Shown: one piece after another, positions 60,987 to 64,000 of the stretch
Position numbering within the stretch: position 1 is the stretch's first letter
Layout: each line of letters opens with the position of its first letter
NCBI GenBank assembly: GCA_000831005.1
Contig: CP007152.1
Location: forward strand, 620,001-684,000
Reading direction: 5' to 3'
Length of the DNA stretch: 64,000 nt
Source of the DNA: Marinobacter salarius
GTDB taxonomy: Bacteria > Pseudomonadota > Gammaproteobacteria > Pseudomonadales > Oleiphilaceae
Translations under genes and position numbers: made by a program
The notes under the pieces: model-generated
Told to the model about the DNA's origin: nothing
Seen by the model: only the letters and a program-made list of their open reading frames with translations
Database searches by the model: none

Positions 60987-61492
60987 TTGAACTCCAGAGC
61001 CGTTTTCTTTCTGATATTCCTGCTGTGCGCCGGGCTGCTTGGTGTGGCCCTCTACATGGAGCATGTTATGGGGTTGGAACCCTGTCCTCTGTGTTGGCTG
61101 CAGCGATTCGGTTTTATGGCTGCTGGCTTCGTCAGCCTACTGGCAGCGCTCCACGGCCCCCATGGGTTTGGTGCAAGGGTCTACGGGTTGTTGTTGTCCG
61201 TCAGCGCGGGTGCGGGCCTGGCGATGGCGGGTCGACAACTGTGGCTTCAAAGCCTGCCGGCGGATCAGGTGCCAGCCTGCGGGCCTCGGTGGATTACATG
61301 CTGGATGTGTTGCCCTGGATGGAGGTGTTGACCACGGCGCTGAAAGGCACGGGCGATTGCGCCGAAGTGACCTGGCGTTTCCTGGGGCTCAGTATTCCTG
61401 GCTGGACGGCCATCTTTTTCTCGTTGCTGGTGATTGTCGGCCTGGTGATGCTGTTGCGGCCCCCAAGAAAGCCGGAATGGATACAGGGATGA
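60987..61492 (+). CDS. dsbB: Disulfide bond formation protein DsbB (frameshifted)
   Basis: About 168 residues, four membrane helices. The first redox pair is C33-PL-C36 in GLEPCPLCWLQRFGF. The second pair is Cys in VPACGP and Cys in KGTGDCAEVTW. One base is lost near 61285; restoring it joins ACGP to SVDYMLDVLPWMEVL. The start is probably TTG 60987 with GAGGT just upstream. DsbB re-oxidises periplasmic DsbA and passes electrons to quinones. Confidence 0.9.
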
Positions 61493-61524
61493 AACGGTTG
61501 CGACCGACCGCTGGCATGGGGTAA

Positions 61525-61556
61525 CTTGAGTTTCGATACACTTGAGTTTCGATACA
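61525..61556 (+). repeat. 16-bp perfect tandem repeat upstream of rsd
   Basis: CTTGAGTTTCGATACA occurs twice without a gap (61525-61540, 61541-61556), about 40 bases before the rsd start. It may duplicate a promoter or regulator element. Confidence 0.9.
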
Positions 61557-61597
61557 ACAGAAATCAAACCAGAACGCGGTAACCGGAGATAGGCGTC

Positions 61598-62080
61598 ATG
61601 TTGGATAATTGCCGTAATGCCAGGGAGCGTTGGGGTGGCGTCAGCGAACTGATTGATCGCTGGCTGAAAGAAAGGCAGGAACTGCTGGTACACTACTGCG
61701 ATTTGTCCGGTACGACGGACTATTCCCAGACGGAGGCGCTGCGCACGAAATTTATCAAGCTGTGTGAGGTGCTGGTGGACTACGTGTCGGCAGGGCACTT
61801 CGAAATTTACGAGCAATTGGTTCAGGAAGCCCGTGAATTTAATGACGGTGGGCTGGAGCTGGCGGCAAAGCTGTACCCAAAAATCGAGCAGACCACGGAA
61901 ACGGCGCTCAATTTCAATGATCGCCTTAACGGGCAGTCGCTGACGGAGAGCGAAGTTCGCGATTTGTTCCAGCAGTTATCAGAGCTCGGCGAAACCCTGG
62001 AAAGCCGGTTTGAGATGGAAGATTTCCTGATTGAGCATCTGCACAATGCCCATGCTGACAAGGTAATGTCGTCGGCTTGA
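61598..62080 (+). CDS. rsd: Rsd/AlgQ family anti-sigma-70 regulator
   Basis: A 160-residue helical protein matching Rsd/AlgQ: ELIDRWLKERQELLVHYCDLSG, FIKLCEVLVDYVSAGHFEIYEQLVQE and QQLSELGETLESRFEMEDFLIEHL. Rsd binds sigma-70 region 4 and frees RNA polymerase for alternative sigma factors in stationary phase; AlgQ has an additional role in alginate control in Pseudomonas. It is monocistronic with a GGAG site before the ATG. Confidence 0.92.
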   Translation: MLDNCRNARERWGGVSELIDRWLKERQELLVHYCDLSGTTDYSQTEALRTKFIKLCEVLVDYVSAGHFEIYEQLVQEAREFNDGGLELAAKLYPKIEQTTETALNFNDRLNGQSLTESEVRDLFQQLSELGETLESRFEMEDFLIEHLHNAHADKVMSSA

Positions 62081-62150
62081 GGTGAAGGCTTGAAACCTCC
62101 CCCCGATTCCAAAAGGAAATGGGGGGAGTGGCCGTTGCCAAGCGGCTTAT

Positions 62151-62860
62151 TTATTCCGGGTTGATTTCCAGAAGCTCCACGTCGAAGACAGGGTCTCGTT
62201 GGGTCCGATCCTCTGGTTTCCTCCAGGCCCATAAGCCAGTTCAGAAGGAATGTAGAGTTTCGCCCTGCTGCCTTCAGGCATCAGTTGCAGTCCTTCGGTC
62301 CAGCCCGGTATGACCTGGTTCAGGCCAAAGGTGACCGGCTCGCCACGCTCGCGGGAGCTGTCAAATACTTCGCCTGAGATCAACTCGCCGGTGTAGTGCA
62401 CCTGTACGCGGTCTTCGGCCGTTGGCTTTTCACCATCGCCTTCTTCCAGAATTTCATATTGCAGGCCGGATTCCGTGGTTTTGACGCCGTCGCGTTTGGC
62501 GTTCTCCGCCAGGAACTGTTCCCCGGCTTCTTGATTTTTCTTGGCCAGTTCTTCCGTCTGGGCCGACTCCTGCTCCTGGAGTTGGCTCTGGTAGGCCATC
62601 AGGGCTTCCTGGATTTCCTCACGGCTCATTCGTGTCTGTTCTTCATCGCCGTCGTGGCCGTGCTGAATGCCTTGAAGGAATTGCTCCATTTTAAGGTTCG
62701 GCAGGTCATTGCTCATTCTCTGGCCCATGACCAGGCCCATGCCGTAGCTGACTTTCTCATCCGTGGATTCCAGCGCCGGATCTTCCGGAACCGCTTCCTG
62801 GGAAGAAGAACAGCCTGCCATGACACCGGCCACAGTCAGTGCGATCAGGGTTTTTCTCAT
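62151..62860 (-). CDS. FKBP-type peptidyl-prolyl isomerase lipoprotein (C-terminal frameshift)
   Basis: About 236 residues. The signal has a lipobox (VAGVMAGC, Cys17), then a dimerisation domain (KVSYGMGLVMGQRMSNDLPNLKMEQFLQGIQHG). A long Gln/Glu helix leads to the FKBP domain (DRVQVHYTGELISGEVFDSSRERGEPVTFGLNQVIPGWTEGLQLMPEGSRAKLYIPSELAYG). The last strand is out of phase; one base near 62190 restores TLVFDVELLEINPE, stopping at 62151. It resembles Mip/FkpA, which fold or chaperone envelope proteins. ATG 62860 is chosen as the start of the signal peptide. Confidence 0.9.
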
Positions 62861-62965
62861 TACATCGTCCTTAGTTAAGCTTGCGTTGAATGATCGGGAA
62901 CGCACAAAAGGTAACGGGTTCTGTGGCCAGATGCCACTGAACATGTGTTAAGGAAGGGGGTAATC

Positions 62966-63352
62966 TCAACTACCGTTATTGGCCGTGTCAGGGCCGAGCG
63001 AAAAAGGTGCGCGGTAGGGCGATTGCCAATCGGTTTCCGAGTCGGACACGGGCGGGCGTACGCTCTTACTTTCAGATCGCTCTATTGCCAACGCGTTCCA
63101 GGGCCCTTGCGCAGGCGGCTTGTCAGCGTAGTGCCAGCTGCCGTCGCTGTCCCTCCATTTGAAGACGATGTCGGGCCCTTCAGTCGGAACCGGTGAGGGA
63201 ACCAAGCCCTCAAACGCGGGAATTTCCGCGTTGGTTTCGGCCTTTGCGGGTTCGCTGGTGGTTTCGGCGGGGTCATTCAGGCCGAAAAACATCAGTGCCA
63301 CCAGGACGCCGAGAGCGGGAAACGCCAGCCGGATTAGCCATTTCATCAACAT
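62966..63352 (-). CDS. DUF4124 domain protein, membrane-anchored
   Basis: 128 residues: one N-terminal membrane helix (LIRLAFPALGVLVALMFFGL), a Pro/Glu-rich linker and a DUF4124 module (IVFKWRDSDGSWHYADKPP). DUF4124 domains sit in the periplasm and have no established function. It overlaps the end of the TIGR02444 gene by 7 bases, so the two are co-translated. Confidence 0.85.
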   Translation of the reverse strand: MLMKWLIRLAFPALGVLVALMFFGLNDPAETTSEPAKAETNAEIPAFEGLVPSPVPTEGPDIVFKWRDSDGSWHYADKPPAQGPWNALAIERSESKSVRPPVSDSETDWQSPYRAPFSLGPDTANNGS

Positions 63353-63876
63353 GGCTTGTTATCTCCTTCAACGAGGGTCGACAGTTCTCTGGTCAAAATG
63401 TCCAGCAAGCTGCCGGTCTCGTTATCCATTGTCTTCTCTGGTGCTGCGGCGAGCAAGTTGCTGAGGGCCAGATTGGCCGTTGTTGCCTCACCGCTGCCTG
63501 TATGTTTGTTTGAAACCAGGGCCTGATAGGCCAAGGCCAGTTCCACCCGCTCCGCTTCAAGTTCGCTACGAGCGATGCACTCTCTTACAATAGCAGTGCC
63601 GGGGTCATTCTTTGTAATGGTTTTCTTCGCTGCTCGGAGCGGCTCTGTGACTTGGCGCCGCCAGGCGGTTACCTGTGCGCTCTCAGTGCCCGGAAACAGG
63701 TTGCCTGACGTGGCCAGCCACGTTGCGCAGAGAATCCGGGTAACGCTCCAGCCACGATCCTGCAGGCCGAGACACGCCTCCCGTGCCGCAGAGGATTCCC
63801 AGAAACGACAGGCAAACCGCCACAATGGGTTTTCCGGATCTGCATCCTCCGGTATCTTGCTACCGCTACACGCCAT
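63346..63876 (-). CDS. TIGR02444 family protein
   Basis: 176 residues: NPLWRFACRFWESSAAREACLGLQDRGWSVTRILCATWLATSGN, then VTAWRRQVTEPLRAAKK, the pattern of TIGR02444 proteins (function unknown). These genes commonly lie next to an ABC-F ATPase gene, as here, where the divergent ATPase starts 49 bases away. The C-terminal half is Ala/Glu-rich and helical. Confidence 0.85.
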   Translation of the reverse strand: MACSGSKIPEDADPENPLWRFACRFWESSAAREACLGLQDRGWSVTRILCATWLATSGNLFPGTESAQVTAWRRQVTEPLRAAKKTITKNDPGTAIVRECIARSELEAERVELALAYQALVSNKHTGSGEATTANLALSNLLAAAPEKTMDNETGSLLDILTRELSTLVEGDNKPC

Positions 63877-63924
63877 AGGGGCCAGGCCGGTTCCTTATCA
63901 AACGTTCCTTGATACTATTACGCT

Positions 63925-64000
63925 ATGTTAACGATAACCGATCTCAGTTTACAACGAGGTGGCGTCTGGTTACTAGAAGCCGTCAACCTGACCATCCAAC
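63925..64000 (+). CDS. ABC-F family ATPase, 5' end only
   Basis: The frame from ATG 63925 reads MLTITDLSLQRGGVWLLEAV and continues with NLTIQ to the window edge. This is the usual first strand pair of a YheS/Uup-type ABC-F protein (L-T-x-x-L-S-L-x-R-G...LL). These proteins act on ribosomes as translation factors or antibiotic protection proteins. Assignment rests on 25 residues and on the adjacent TIGR02444 gene. Confidence 0.7.
   Translation, partial: MLTITDLSLQRGGVWLLEAVNLTIQ

Overview
The window looks like chromosome of a marine gammaproteobacterium, most likely Marinobacter or a close relative. That is an inference from gene content and style: Rep helicase, Tex, gshA, Rsd/AlgQ, RMF, DsbB, Bfd-Bfr, OMPLA, and a TIGR02444 protein next to an ABC-F ATPase. 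No prophage, transposase or CRISPR array was seen. The sequence carries about 30 apparent frameshifts. Almost all are one-base losses (a few gains) in short homopolymers, and they hit housekeeping genes as well as accessory ones. I therefore treat most as sequence or assembly error and annotate each affected gene as one continuous locus.

Positions 1-27,500 form a nucleobase and nitrogen-scavenging region. Its core is a rut pyrimidine-ring-cleavage operon (rutABCDEF, 9.7-14.0 kb) without the usual rutG permease, with rutR just upstream on the other strand. Around it lie a BMP-type nucleoside/purine ABC transporter operon on the minus strand (8.5 to 1.0 kb; also encoding a YdfG-like dehydrogenase, an isochorismatase-fold hydrolase and a VOC protein), an 8-oxoguanine-deaminase-like amidohydrolase, two complete NitT/TauT-type ABC transporters plus one orphan binding protein, a zinc nucleoside/base deaminase, a WrbA-like flavoprotein and a DMT exporter. 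Interspersed are four separate isopenicillin-N-synthase-like Fe(II)/2-oxoglutarate oxygenases. Most operons here start with a sigma-54-type -24/-12 element paired with a RutR-like palindrome (CTGACC-N4-GGTCAA type), which suggests joint control by nitrogen limitation and pyrimidine.

Positions 27,600-34,600 hold a DsbA-fold isomerase behind a perfect 24-bp operator-like palindrome, tRNA-Arg(CCG), a protein-kinase-like protein and a branched-chain 2-oxoacid dehydrogenase operon (E1alpha, E1beta, E2). Positions 34,700-44,500 hold yaeQ, an LrgA/LrgB pair, a five-gene di/oligopeptide ABC transporter, a LysR regulator and a PepQ-type peptidase. This reads as a peptide uptake and cleavage unit.

Positions 44,500-64,000 are mostly housekeeping genes: Fur-box bfd, bfr, phosphomannomutase, outer-membrane phospholipase A, a c5-like cytochrome, a secreted galactose-oxidase-like protein, rep, a GGDEF/EAL protein, tex, gshA, an RMF-like protein, a FliL-like protein, dsbB, rsd/algQ, an FKBP lipoprotein, DUF4124 and TIGR02444 proteins, and the start of an ABC-F ATPase cut by the window edge.
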